DNA of 64,000 nt, from contig AP026545.1 in the NCBI GenBank assembly GCA_026075535.2, positions 8,928,001-8,992,000 of the forward strand. Reading direction: 5' to 3'. Shown one piece after another: positions 10,333 through 20,300 of this stretch. The position numbers and the translations under genes were made by a program. This stretch comes from Tricholoma matsutake. Its lineage: Eukaryota > Basidiomycota > Agaricomycetes > Agaricales > Tricholomataceae. The stretch's first letter is position 1. Every line of letters begins with the position of its first letter. The notes below the pieces were generated by a model. It did no database searches. It was given only the letters and a program-made list of their open reading frames with translations, and was not told where the DNA came from.

Positions 10333-10931
10333 TGTCTGGAAGTGGTGGTACCTGTTGCCACCCTGCGAGCAGAGGCTCGCAGCAGTGACGTAGGGCATGG
10401 GTGGGGTACGGCGATGGCCCAGGTGCATTGCATGGTGGCTAGGCAACGTTGTTAGCAAAAGTAATAAGATTAAAACAAAAAAAAACATACCCAACGGCCC
10501 AAACAACGATAGTCGTTGTTTGGGCTGTCTGGATGTGGTGGTACCCATTGCCACCCTGCGAGCAGAGGCTCACAGTAGTGACGTAGGGCATGGGTGGGGT
10601 ATGATGAGGGCCCAGGTGCATTGCATGGTGGCTAGGCGACGTCGTTAGTAAAAGTAATAAGATTAAACAAAAACAAAACATACCTGACGGCCCAAACGAT
10701 GCTAGTCGTTGTTTGGGCTGTCTAGATGTGGCAGTACCCATTGCCACCTGCGGTGATGTAGGGCATGGGTGGGGTATGATGGCACGGGTCCAGGTGCATT
10801 GTGTGGTGGCTAGGTGACATCATTAGCAAAATATAAGAAACTAAGAAAAGAATTGTTAGTAAAAGAAATAAGATTAAACAAAAAAAAAACATACTCGACA
10901 ACCCAAATGACAACTAGCATTGTTTGGGCTG
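10333..10931 (-). repeat. Three hairpin/intron modules in the right arm of hAT #1
   Basis: The ~190-bp unit recurs three times. Hairpins lie near 10497-10525, 10689-10718 and 10901-10931. On the minus strand GTATGT follows the first two, and GCTAAC and CTAG follow 60-70 nt later. Each unit also holds the GCGAGCAGAGGCTCGC palindrome or a decayed form. Minus-strand reading gives the repeated peptide TPPMPYVTAASLCSQGGN. Confidence 0.6.
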
Positions 10932-12908
10932 TCTGCTTTGCATTTGTTCTGAATCATTCATTGGTGGTGCTTTTGGGGCATGTGGTTTGCATGTGTTTAT
11001 GGTGGTGGTGGATGTGGGACTGGATTCATGGGAGTCATTTGTCGTCGTGGGAGTCATCTGGCAATGGTGCCACTTTTCTTTTTTTTTTCAGGAGCACATG
11101 ACCACATGGTCCATGCATGGCCACATGGTATATAAGTACCTGCCAAATGACTCCTTTTCCCCTGGGCTTGTCCCACTTCATGTAAGTATAGTATAAATAG
11201 TAATAGTAGTATTTATATTTTGTTCTTTTATATACTTTTATATACTTATTTCTGTATTTTGTACTTGAATAATACTATATATCTAGCAGTATAAACATGT
11301 GTGAAAGACCAGTTAAGACTGGTTTCAACTGGTTTTCTATTGGTTTTGTGATTTTTTTTCAAAACTGATCAACTGACAACCGAACCAACTCCCATATGGG
11401 GTCAACTGCAGCCGACGGTTTGGTCTCTTGCGGTTAAGTTCAGTTAAGGGTCTGGTGTTTTTCTGGTCTTATGGACTGGACCCTTGAACACTATTGGTTA
11501 CAGTGGGCATTCAGACTGGACGAAGCGGTGCCATGACAAAAAAGCACGCAACAAAGAAGAGGAGGACCTCCTTGATGTGGTCATACTTTCAGCCAACCCC
11601 CACTGCCTCTACACCCTCTACAGTTCCCCGACCATCTTCCATACCCCATGGTTTGATGCAGACCATAGATCTCACAGCCATACCAACTGCATTGGTAGTC
11701 ATAAATCAATCCAGCGAGATATTCATGGGATACTTATCTGATGTCTCTGATGATGAATCTATGCCTGAGGATGATGATCATTCAGATGGAGAGAAAGAGG
11801 ATGAAAGGGTTGGGAACATACCATCCACAAATGAACCCTCAGTGCCATTTTTTTCCATTCAGCCACCTCCTTCTCTTAAACGACACCGTCTCAAAGTTCC
11901 TGCACATGTCAAGATCCAGGAAGCTCGAGAGGAGTGCCAAGCAGATCTGGCTCTCACACTTCAAGATATCGAGAAGCTGATCAGATCGAAAAGGGATATC
12001 TTTGAGGCTGGGCAAAAGGGTTTGCAGTCATATCGTGCAAGAGCAACACAAAGTTACTTGTAGATGGTGGTGCATAACAAACGCAATGGCATGACTGCAT
12101 CATGAATTGCAGCAGAAAGTCAGGGGTTTGCTGCCAGTTGGGGTGCACAGATGGTTCATAAATCGGTGCAACACTGGGTTAAAGATCGTCTTTTGCCAAT
12201 CTCAGCATGAGGACACCACACTAAATCCTTTCACTGATCAGTGATCCTGCAATCCGGGCAGAGCTCCAATCATTTGTTTGTTCAAATAAATGGGCTATGG
12301 ACCCTCCTAAGTTAGCTGAATTCAGTCAGCAGAAGATGGTTCCCAAAGCAGCAGAGAAGTATCTCGAGAAGATTGTTACTGATGAAATGCTGAGGGGGCT
12401 TAAACGATACATGGAAGTTGAGCTCTTCCTACACATACACCTTAAGGTTGGGAAAGGTGTCAGCCTTCAGACTGCGTGTTGATTCCTTCACAGAGAGGGC
12501 TTTTGATACACAGAACACAAGGAATCATTGTACTATGATGGCCATGAATGACCAGATGTGGTAGATTATTGTCAAAGGGAATTTCTGTCCACCATGAAGA
12601 TGTATTGGGAACAGTTGGTGGAATATGCTGTTGGAGATGTGGAATGTGAAGTAACCAAGCCAACCAACTTTGTGAAACGTTGACTGGTCCTTGTTGCACA
12701 TGATGAAATGACAGCACAAGCTCATGATGGAAAGAAAAAGAGTTGGGTGATGGATGGTGAGCACACTCTCAAGAAAGGTGTTGGTCATGGGATGCATCAT
12801 TTGGAGGTGATATGCTTTACTGTTGGCTGGTGGAAGGAAGCAGGACAAGACTTGGAGTATGGAAAGAATTATGATGGATATTGGACAGGTGAACTCTTCG
12901 TAAAACAG

Positions 12909-12961
12909 GTGGGTTGATATGTGAAGTCATTTGGAAGCAGTGGCTGAAGAACCCTGACCAG
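12909..12961 (+). other. 53-nt spliceosomal intron in mariner transposase
   Basis: GTGGGT follows CAG at 12906-12908, and the segment ends ACCAG at 12961. Removing it joins LFVKQ to LIEKIIPAFE, the expected family reading. Its size and ends match other introns in the window. Confidence 0.7.
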
Positions 12962-13356
12962 CTCATCGAGAAAATCATCCCTGCATTTGAGAGAGCTCAT
13001 GGTCCTGGGTATCAGGCTTTAATCATGGTCGACAACTCGCAGGGGCATTCTGCATATGCTGTTGATGCACTGCTTACATCTCAGATGAATCTCAGGCCTG
13101 GCGGCAAGCAGGCTTGGCTTCGAGATGGATGGTTCATGTGTGGTGATCAGAAGATTACTCAACAAATGAACTTCCCATCTGATCATCATGAATATCCCAA
13201 TATGCCAAAGGGAATGAAGCAAGTTCTCAATGAGTGAGGACTTTGGAAGGAAAAGCTTCTCATGAAATGCAAGGACTCTTGTGATGTTGAAGTGACCACT
13301 TGGTGTGTAATGCGCATCTTGGATCTCCAACCCGACTTCAAAGAACAATGATCACT

Positions 13357-13583
13357 CTCTGTAAAAACAGAAATTTCCGAGAGTCACGTGACTGTTAGAT
13401 GCAAGTCAACAAAGTCAGGTAAATGTTAAAAAAATGGTCAAAAATGTCAGGTCAAAGTCAGGTCACGCATTTTTCTGACATGACTTTGACCTGACATTTT
13501 AACCAGTTTTTTAACATTTACCTGACTTTGTTGACTTGCACCTAACTATCACGTGACTCTGAGAAATTTCCTTTTTTACAGAG
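13357..13583. mobile_element. Hairpin MITE inside mariner transposase
   Basis: The 227-bp element is almost one long palindrome: CTCTGTAAAAA at the left and TTTTTACAGAG at the right, with about 105-bp arms containing GAGTCACGTGA and GTTGACTTGCA. GATCACT flanks both sides (13350-13356 and 13584-13590); the eighth base differs. Removing it and one duplication restores the transposase frame. There is no coding sequence. Confidence 0.85.
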
Positions 13584-14818
13584 GATCACTGGTTCAAGAA
13601 GTCATCGAAGCTGCAGGACATTTGTGCATTTTTTTGCCCAAATTCCACTGTGAATTGAACTTCATTGAATTCTGTGAAGAAATGGCTCCGGGAGAATTGT
13701 GATTATACCTTCCGGACACTTCAAGAAAATCTCCCTAAAGCACTCACATTGGTGGAACTGACAATGATTTGAAAGTGGGAGCACAGAATGATTCAGTGGA
13801 TGGATGCATACCAAGCATGTCTGACTGCCAAGGATGCTCAATTTCAAGTGAAGACCTTCAGCTCACGGCAATACAAGTCTCATCGATGCGTCCCAGAGCG
13901 ACTTGCTCGCTACTTTGATAAGTAGATAACACTTATCTACTTATGTAAATGTCCCAATATAGTAAGTGGCCAATCTGGCTGGCAAAAAAAAAAAACTCCA
14001 TCAGTTTTGGGTATTTTGAAAATCCCTCTAGTAGATTTGATCCTCTCAAATAGAGCATTTCTACTAGAGGAATAAGAAATTGGGTAAAATTTGAAAGTCC
14101 TATTTTAGGTGTTCAAAAGTGGTGGTGTTTAGGTGTTGTGCACCATAGCAAGAATGTTTGATCAGTAGGCTTTCCATATTTGGAATATATTATTTATGTC
14201 ATCTGGCCATTTTCAACATTACAAAAAATTATATCTCCATCAGTTTTGGTCAAGGGGGTGTCAGGACAGGAATTTTTCATATGATGTCAGTTTTTTTTTT
14301 TCACAGCTCACCAGACCCCCCCCCTCCTGCCATATATGGTATGTTTCGATCATGTGCTGTTTGAAAACAATCCCATGATCCTTCCAATGATGACGTGGTT
14401 GCATCCTTCCCCACTCTCCCCATCATGCCCACCATCCCATCTTCTTTGTAACTGGCCATTTCAACCACTGCCGCACCCTTTGGCCTGGCTAAATAGCAAA
14501 CCCCGTGGCTACAAATGTGCCACTTCAAACGTGGTTTGCGAATTTGAGACCATAGCCTGCATCACCCAAGGTCCAAAACAAAATATTGTGGAGTGGGATA
14601 CTGCGAGTGAGGTACACATTACACCCATGCAACTACCTTTTACTGCCCTGCATCTCAGAACAGGCAGGCAACTGGGGTGCTCATACCCCTCACTTTTTAT
14701 TTATTTATGAGCTATGAATAGAACTGAATGCCGCCTCGAAGAAAGTGGCATATCTGTCGCACCTCCTGAGTGACCCCGTGCCACCTCGTCGACGATCCCA
14801 CCCCCAACTCCTCGTGCC

Positions 14819-15554
14819 ATGTCAACACGTCGCCGTAGGGCTGATGCCTCAAAACAGCAAGACACCGACAGTGTCATATCGGCCGTCAATCCTGAGGTGG
14901 TCAGTTCATTGTTATCAGACATGCTAGTAAGTATTGTTGGGCCCTGCTGACGATAACAATCTGACTGCAACCGACAACAAGAAGTTGACCACTGATGATG
15001 ACAGTGCCGAATGGATCACTACTGCAACTGATGATGATGAGGCTGATAGTGATGAGGCTGATGAGGTTGAGGTCGATGTTGAGGGTGGTCAGGATGACAA
15101 GGAAGATGAGGCAGATGATGAAGACAAGGAAGATGAAGATGAGGCAGATGATGAAGATAAGGAAGATGAAGATAAGGAAGATGAAGATAAGGAAGATGAA
15201 GATAAGGAAGAAGAAGATGAGGAAGATGAAAATGATGAAGACAAAGATGAGGAAGATGAAGATAAGGAAGATGAAGATAAGGAAGAAGATGATGAGGAAG
15301 ATGAAAATGATGAAGACAAAGATGAGGAAGATAAAGATGAGGAAGATAAAGATAAGGAAGAAGAAGATGAGGAAGATGAAAATGATGAAGACAAAGATGA
15401 GGAAGATAAAGATGAGGAAGATAAAGATAAGGAAGAAGAAGATGAGGAAGATGAAAATGATGAAGATGAAGATGAGGAAGATAAAGATGAGGAAGATAAA
15501 AATGAGGAAGATAAAGATGAGGAAGATGAAGATGAGGAAGATGAAGATGACTAA
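14819..15554 (+). pseudogene. Acidic low-complexity protein gene, frameshifted
   Basis: The ATG at 14819 opens a basic start (MSTRRRRADASKQQ) that reads to a stop near 14950. One base out of frame, GPADDNNLTATDN continues into a long D/E/K tract from about 15080 to 15551, then TAA. The tract is built on GAGGAAGATAAAGATGAG-type hexamer multiples with few synonymous changes, typical of recent expansion. One frameshift, or a small intron beginning GTAAGT at 14925, would join the parts. Function unknown; such tails occur in nuclear histone-binding proteins, but nothing else supports that. Confidence 0.4.
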
Positions 15555-15575
15555 GATGATCAAGATGGTGATCAA

Positions 15576-15720
15576 ATGGTGCACAAGGCCCTAGTAGTCA
15601 CTGCTACTTTTGTACAATGGAAATGGCTGACTGAGAAATCCTCCTTTTTCTTATTCCTTTGGTAGAAATGATCCTTCTAGCAATGCAAACTTAACCACCA
15701 GACTGATTTTTATTTGGACC
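15576..15720 (+). repeat. Orphan mariner terminal repeat
   Basis: ATGGTGCACAAGGCC, then CACTGCTACTTTTGTACA, matches the 5' end of mariner #1 at 6458. The following TTCTTATTCCTTTGGTAGAAATG matches the inverse of 14040-14090. No transposase follows. It is the truncated 5' end of a third copy. Confidence 0.6.
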
Positions 15721-15979
15721 AAAACCAAGGGGGTGTCGGGATGGGAATCCCGAACCAGACATAGGGGGGGGGGTCCTGCCAGAGGCTGAATTTTTTTTTT
15801 TGACCATAGTGAAAATGACGCCGATAGGCATCATTGAGTGCTATTTTGTTGTGGTTAGGGTCCTGGAACAACCAAATAGCATATATCACACATATTATCT
15901 ATTACTACAAGTAGTATTCCACCAGAAGTTCGAACCGAGTATATATAAATTCAAAGTTAAAATGACTCTCGTAAGTAAG

Positions 15980-16456
15980 CTAGAACTTATACCACAGGCT
16001 CGCCGTCCTGGCTAGTTGGATTGTCGTGGATGATCGTGGTACCTGTCTCACAGCCCCGGTGTAACAGGAAGAAATGAACGGTGTTAACTTTGCTGGCTCC
16101 CCTACTGCCTCAGATGCCATGTCTTCACGAATACGTTGTGTTGAGGTCTTCCTGCAGGTAGGGAAACCATTAATAAATCAAAATTCAATGATAAAAATAT
16201 ATGGTAGTGAGGCGTACTTAGCTCTCACTCCCTTCACAGCCATTTTCTTGCCCCCTTTGTCAACCCCCATTCCTTGCTTTGACTTCAGTTTTGCAGTCAT
16301 CGGCATCTCTTTACTCCCATCTGCATGCCCCCCTTGCTTCGGTTTTGGTGCTGCTCCAGTTGCTGACACCTTGGTGTTGCCTGTTCTGGTTGCTGGGGCT
16401 GACAGTGAGCTTGGGTCATCTTGATCTTGTTTCTTCGCTCTGGTTTGTGGTGCCAT
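15980..16456 (-). CDS. Small lysine-rich hypothetical protein, one intron
   Basis: ATG at 16456 begins MAPQTRAKKQDQDD. Exon 1 (16218-16456) joins exon 2 (15980-16151) across a 66-nt intron (16152-16217, GTACGC to CTGCAG), giving 136 residues with no internal stop. The first 75 residues are Ala/Gly/Lys/Pro-rich and basic; the second exon reads RIREDMASEAVGEP. There are no membrane segments or recognised domains. This is the only multi-exon frame in the window with no lesion. It lies next to the PIF/Harbinger remnant on the opposite strand. A partner ORF of that element is possible, but there is no Myb signature. Confidence 0.4.
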
Positions 16457-16739
16457 AGTGGTTGTGGTCTTAGTAAGGCGTCAGTTGGCTTTGCTGTTGA
16501 AGTAGGGGTTGTGAGTGGAGAAACAGCGGTGGTTGGATCAGTACACGAGGCTGGTAGGTCGCATGATTTTACTTACAGCTGATATCATGTCAATAGGCCC
16601 CTGCACCACACCTCTGTTTAGCTGTTTGTTTGGTTCTACATATCAGCGATGAACCCGGTACCAAGCCCCTACGAAGCGCACTTCAGCAACCCGGTCAAAC
16701 TTAATGTTTCGTTCGTACCTTAGCGATTTTCAGTCAAAG

Positions 16740-17421
16740 TTGGAGCCTCAGCTTGTTTCGGCTGTGGATCCAGCTCACATCAGTGGAGTGTGTCGAACCA
16801 GTTGTGAACAAGCTGTCATTTTGGATTGATGAGAGGTGGGGTCAGCTGTTGGGATTTGACACAGAGGGGATACTTGCACCAGAGAAATTGGAGTCCTATG
16901 TATATGCTATTCACAAAGCTAGTGCACTGATTGCTTCTGTTTGGGCATTTCTTGACTGCACAATCAGGGCAATGTGTTGTCCATTCAGCTACCAACGACA
17001 AGCCTACAATGGCTATAAGAAAGTCCATGCCCTGAAATACCAGGCTGTAAAACTCCGGCCCAAAGTCAGACAGCATAATGATAACCACTTACTTGCAACA
17101 TCTGGCCTTCTTGATTTTTGCGCAGCACATGCAGTTCGCCCAGGTACCTCTGTGAACACACCCTCAGCCCAGCGCTAAAAGAGGTGGAACAAGGCAATGG
17201 CAAGAGTGAGAATTGAGGTCGAGCATGACTTTGGGGGTGTTGTCTGATTATGGCCATATCTTAACGCGTGGTGGAAACATCGAGTCCACGCTTCACCACT
17301 TGGCATTTGCTATCATGTTGGATGTCTGCTTACCAACACGCACAACTGTCTTCGACCCAACCAGACTGCTCAGTACTTCGATTGCGAGCCACCGACATCG
17401 GAAGAGTATTTCCATTCCTGA
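16740..17421 (+). pseudogene. PIF/Harbinger-type transposase (DDE_Tnp_4) remnant
   Basis: The C-terminal two-thirds are recognisable. ASVWAFLDCTIR corresponds to the GFxDGT motif (first D). YNGYKKVHALKYQAV follows, then NDNHLLATSGLLD (second D), ARVRIEVEHDFG (third acid) and the family tail QTAQYFDCEPPTSEEYFH, ending in TGA at 17419-17421. There is a frameshift near 17178, an in-frame TGA near 17234, and an apparent deletion after the KYQAV motif. The enzyme would cut and join DNA at 3-bp targets; this copy cannot. No terminal repeats were identified. Confidence 0.75.
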
Positions 17422-17770
17422 ATTATATGTACAATGATATATGATATACAATTGTATGTTTACATTACATGCACATATCTACTCCAATAGCAAGGGTATT
17501 TGTTTGTTTCTCACGGACATGTTATGAATAGGGCAAACGGCGCCCCCGATAACCCAAAGGGCTCATCGGAGGCGCCCAATCCATTTCGTATTCTCGAGGT
17601 ACACCTAAAGGCTATAAATTTGGAAGGGGAAGTATGTAGAAAGGTCCAGAGTTGTCCAAAAAGAATAAAAAATAAGATGAGTGTACGATGTGAGGAGCGT
17701 GAATACGAGTACATGTCCAAGAGAGAAAGAAAGCAGTGTTCAGAGCAGTCCAAGCATGTTCTGTCCATTG

Positions 17771-18745
17771 TTAAGCATGAAGCATTGCCTGCAGCAACAC
17801 AGGGTGCTTTCATATGTATATGTGCCAAGTGTCCAATGCCCATCTACCGATCCCTTGGATGATATGAGGTGCTACTCCATTCTCCGCCAATGAGGTTGCA
17901 CCTCCTGCCCTCATTTATTGTCCACCAACGTCCTTCTGAAAGAAGAGGCAAAGACAATGCATGAAGAAAGAGCATGTCGGAACTGTGCCATTCGCCATCA
18001 GCCATGAAGGAAACGACAAGGGGAAAAGGTGATCGCGGGATCACAAGTAAGATTTGAATAACACCATTGGGTTGCAAGGAAAGGGGTTTGGGCATACGAT
18101 GATGGTGTTCCCCTCGAAGAACTTGTTGGCCTTGTGGCCAGGCAAGAAAAACTGAAGGAAGGTGTCGTTGATGATGACTGAGCTCCACTTAGTGAGTTTC
18201 CTGGGGTCTCTGAGATCCTTATCCTCAGGCCAGGTCAGTTCTCCTAGTCGCATGAGGGCGAAGAAGCCTATACAGAGCTGGGTGCAGAAAAGGAGGTCGT
18301 TGTGGTTTGGGTTTTCAGAATAAGAGACACACACTGTGTTCAGGTCTTCAATAGTGAGGGCTCGTTTGCATGAAGTTGGAGTCCCCCTTAGACGCTTACA
18401 ACCTTGCAGAGTGCGGTGAATGAGTCATGATTTTCTGGCCTCGCGAACATAAGGAAAATAGGGCTCGAGTTGTTGGCAAATGCCAGAAAGGTAAGTGTCA
18501 ACAGAATTTGGTTTGATGTGGTGTGACATAAAGACAGTGAAAAGGCTGAGCATATCTGGAGTGGGTTCAACGGACATGTTGTGCATGCGGATGAAAGAAA
18601 GATAGGAGTTTAGGGCAGATCCATAATTTTTCCACGTACTGACATCTATTGCCTGCCCTAGAGTGATTGCTCGCTCCTGAACAAGGCGCTCACACATCCA
18701 TGGTTCCCGTATCGGTTGCCTGGCGCATACGTGCAATGAGATCAT
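17771..18745 (-). pseudogene. Tyrosine recombinase of DIRS-like element
   Basis: The N-terminal core-binding domain reads WKNYGSALNSYLSFIR. The catalytic domain shows ALMRLGELTWP (first Arg), LPGHKANKFF, MRAGGATSLAENG (second Arg) and TWHIYI (tyrosine nucleophile). Stops include TAA just before MRAGG and TGA at 17810-17812 just after the tyrosine, plus a frameshift between the two domains. DIRS elements use this enzyme instead of an integrase. It follows RT and RNase H on the same strand. Confidence 0.75.
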
Positions 18746-19202
18746 TTTTTGGCTGCCCCCAGCATTGCACAGTGTGGGGGTTGAAACGTTGAAAGCTGTA
18801 AGTCAGGCACCAGCTTCAGTGCCTTCCCGAAATTACACCGGGAAATTGCATCTGCCACTTCATTTTCCACACCTGGAACATGCAGTACTCGTAAGTCGAA
18901 TTTGTTGTTGGTGCAAGTGTCGACACAAAAAAGAAGTAATGGATTGAAAGTGGATGAGCAGCATAGTGAATTGAAAATGTCGACAGTATTCAAACTGTCG
19001 GTATATAGTACGATCTTCAAGCCATGTTCTCTTTGTCATAAGTTGTCGATCGCACTGGTCGCAGCGACCGCTTCATAGAAGAAGATCGTTTTGCCCAGCA
19101 GTGAAGGAGTGACAGGTGAGTAAAAACCTTGTCGATGGTTGGGGAACCAGAAACCCATTCCCTGCATACATGCGTCACAGAAAACAATTTTGTCAGCGTC
19201 AT
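18742..19202 (-). pseudogene. RNase H domain of DIRS-like element
   Basis: The frame KIVLYTDSLNTVDIFNS, then LRVLHVPGVENEVADAIS, matches the second half of a retroelement RNase H and its following segment. The first half (19017-19202) is readable only by switching frame, so at least one frameshift is present. It lies between RT and recombinase as expected for DIRS-like elements. Confidence 0.65.
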
Positions 19203-20300
19203 CTATGTTCCAGGAGACTCATTGTTGACCCAAATTTTCATTAGGGATTGATCTTTCCCCGCGATTTTAGGATAGAAATTGTTGAGTGCGGGTCGAACCA
19301 TTGGGAAGACATTGAAACTCCAGTTCATCCATCCAGCCAGTCTTTGCCATCTTCGTAGCGTCCATGAAGCTCCCTTTTTCTTCACCGGTTTCGCTGTGAA
19401 ATCTTCAAGTTCACATAGGAGGTTGTCTAAAGCTTGCTTGGGAAGTGTGAAAGTTAGGTTGTTGGCGTTTATCTCGATTCCAATGATCGTCAACTTTCCT
19501 CCAGACAGCTGTTTATGCACTTCATGAGGGATCCCCAGTTTGTCCCATAGGGACAGAAGTTTGACCTGGTTCCTCGGCATGTACTTCTCATAACGAGGGT
19601 ACCATACAACATTTCCCTCTTCATTGATCCCGAACAAATCGTCCATGTAAGTCCAGAGATCAATGATCAATCTTATGTTCTTGCCAATCCACGTTACAAG
19701 TCCATCAAAGGAAATATAGATTCCTGCTGATCCACGTCCTCCAAAGCAGTTATTCTGGTCCAAGTCCCATTCTCCGTCGATTGTGATTACTTGTTTGATT
19801 TGCCAGAGCGGGTGCATGGGTAGTAAATGGTAGGCTTCCACAACATCTGATTTGTAGAGTACGAATGACTGATTTGGTTTATTTCTGTGTTGTGCGAGTA
19901 GGCCTTCACCGAGGTGTCGCATGTTGTCCAAGGGGAAACCCTTGACATTGTCGTGTTTGATCATTGAGTTCAGCGAGTAAAGTCCCGCGCTTTGATTAAT
20001 TACCATTCAAAGCTTTGTGGAGTGAGGTTTCGGTACCACGTGGATGGGTGAGGCATGCATGCCCAGGAGGAGACCTCGACCAAATGATCCAGAGAATCTC
20101 CCCTTTGAGCGCTCGTGATCCCTTTGCTTTCACAAGAAATCCACTTCCTCCTTCTTTTGCAGCATCCCAAGAGCTTCATCTACCATGCTTGGATATGTGT
20201 CATAATGCATATCTGCCCATGGCCAGAAACCTTCACGTAGACCTCTACAGACCAAATTGACAAATGGGCGATTGGGATGGGTGATGAGTAATTCTTCGAA
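19203..20300 (-). pseudogene. Reverse transcriptase of DIRS-like element
   Basis: The frame contains HPNRPFVNLVCRGLREGFWP, then VVEAYHLLPMHP, FGGRGSAGIYISFD and the catalytic YMDDLFG box with both aspartates intact. An in-frame TGA at 20007-20009 separates HSTKL from MVINQSAG. Family copies have arginine at that site, consistent with CGA to TGA. The RT core is otherwise preserved. Confidence 0.8.

Larger units (their letters stand above)
7586..11493. mobile_element. Non-autonomous hAT-type element #1 (family TAGTGTT)
   Basis: The termini TAGTGTTTAGGGGTCCGG and CTGGACCCTTGAACACTA are inverted. The perfect 8-bp duplication TTGGTTAC lies at 7578-7585 and 11494-11501. No transposase is present. 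Left and right arms align with hAT #2 (49592-57694) over about 250 bp and 1.4 kb. Removing element B leaves about 1.7 kb, close to hAT #2 without its passengers. The right arm contains three minus-oriented hairpin/intron modules. Confidence 0.85.
7197..13925 (+). pseudogene. Mariner-type transposase of element #2, interrupted
   Basis: Coding segments are 7197-7585, 11502-13356 (with one intron) and 13591-13925. The ATG at 7197 is the likely start. The frame across the hAT insertion reads QGFGY then SGHSDWTKR, so the empty site restores it. The catalytic core shows LVAHDEMTAQ, LIMVDNSQGHSAY and LPKFHCELNFIEF, the three acids of a DDE/D enzyme that cuts and joins DNA. Lesions include TGA near 7236, a frameshift near 7400, TAG at 12061, several stops in 12080-12720, TGA at 13349, and a frameshift after the NFIEF motif. 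The tail VPERLARYFDK ends at 13925. Confidence 0.8.
6967..14147 (+). mobile_element. Tc1/mariner-like element #2 (holds hAT #1 and a MITE)
   Basis: It starts TATGGTGCACAACACC at 6967 and ends GGTGTTGTGCACCATA at 14147, with the terminal TA as target duplication. The terminal repeats extend about 45 bp with clear identity (the CACCGCCACTTTTGAACA region). It inserted into the last codons of the transposase of mariner #1. Without the two insertions inside it the element is about 3.0 kb. Confidence 0.85.
6458..14250 (+). mobile_element. Tc1/mariner-like element #1 (internally deleted, split by mariner #2)
   Basis: The 5' terminal repeat starts TATGGTGCACAAGG at 6458. Most of the transposase is missing. 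Its C-terminal third begins near 6666, is interrupted at 6967 by mariner #2, and resumes at 14148. The tail after 14168 resembles the 3' untranslated region of mariner #2 (CTCCATCAGTTTTGG). The outer right end is not found: sequence diverges near 14246 at a CAAGGGGGTGTC repeat. Confidence 0.7.
14246..15810. repeat. CAAGGGGGTGTC direct repeats flanking a 1.4 kb interval
   Basis: CAAGGGGGTGTCAGGACAGG at 14246 and CAAGGGGGTGTCGGGATGGG at about 15727 are similar over about 25 bp, and both are followed 50-60 bp later by a C- or G-run and TCCTGCCA. They may be two remnants of one short repeat family. 14350-14818 holds no supported gene and may be upstream sequence of the ORF at 14819. Confidence 0.4.

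Noticed and set aside
15089..15394. Serine-only minus-strand frame
   Set aside because: Another shadow of the same hexamer repeat; no start context or diversity.
14901..15584. 227-codon minus-strand frame of FLIFIF repeats
   Set aside because: It is the reverse complement of the acidic hexamer tract; hydrophobic repeats arise automatically from GAW/GAR codons read backwards.
17500..17862. 120-codon plus frame and its minus partner at the DIRS end
   Set aside because: It overlaps the recombinase C-terminus read in the correct frame; the rest shows no family match.
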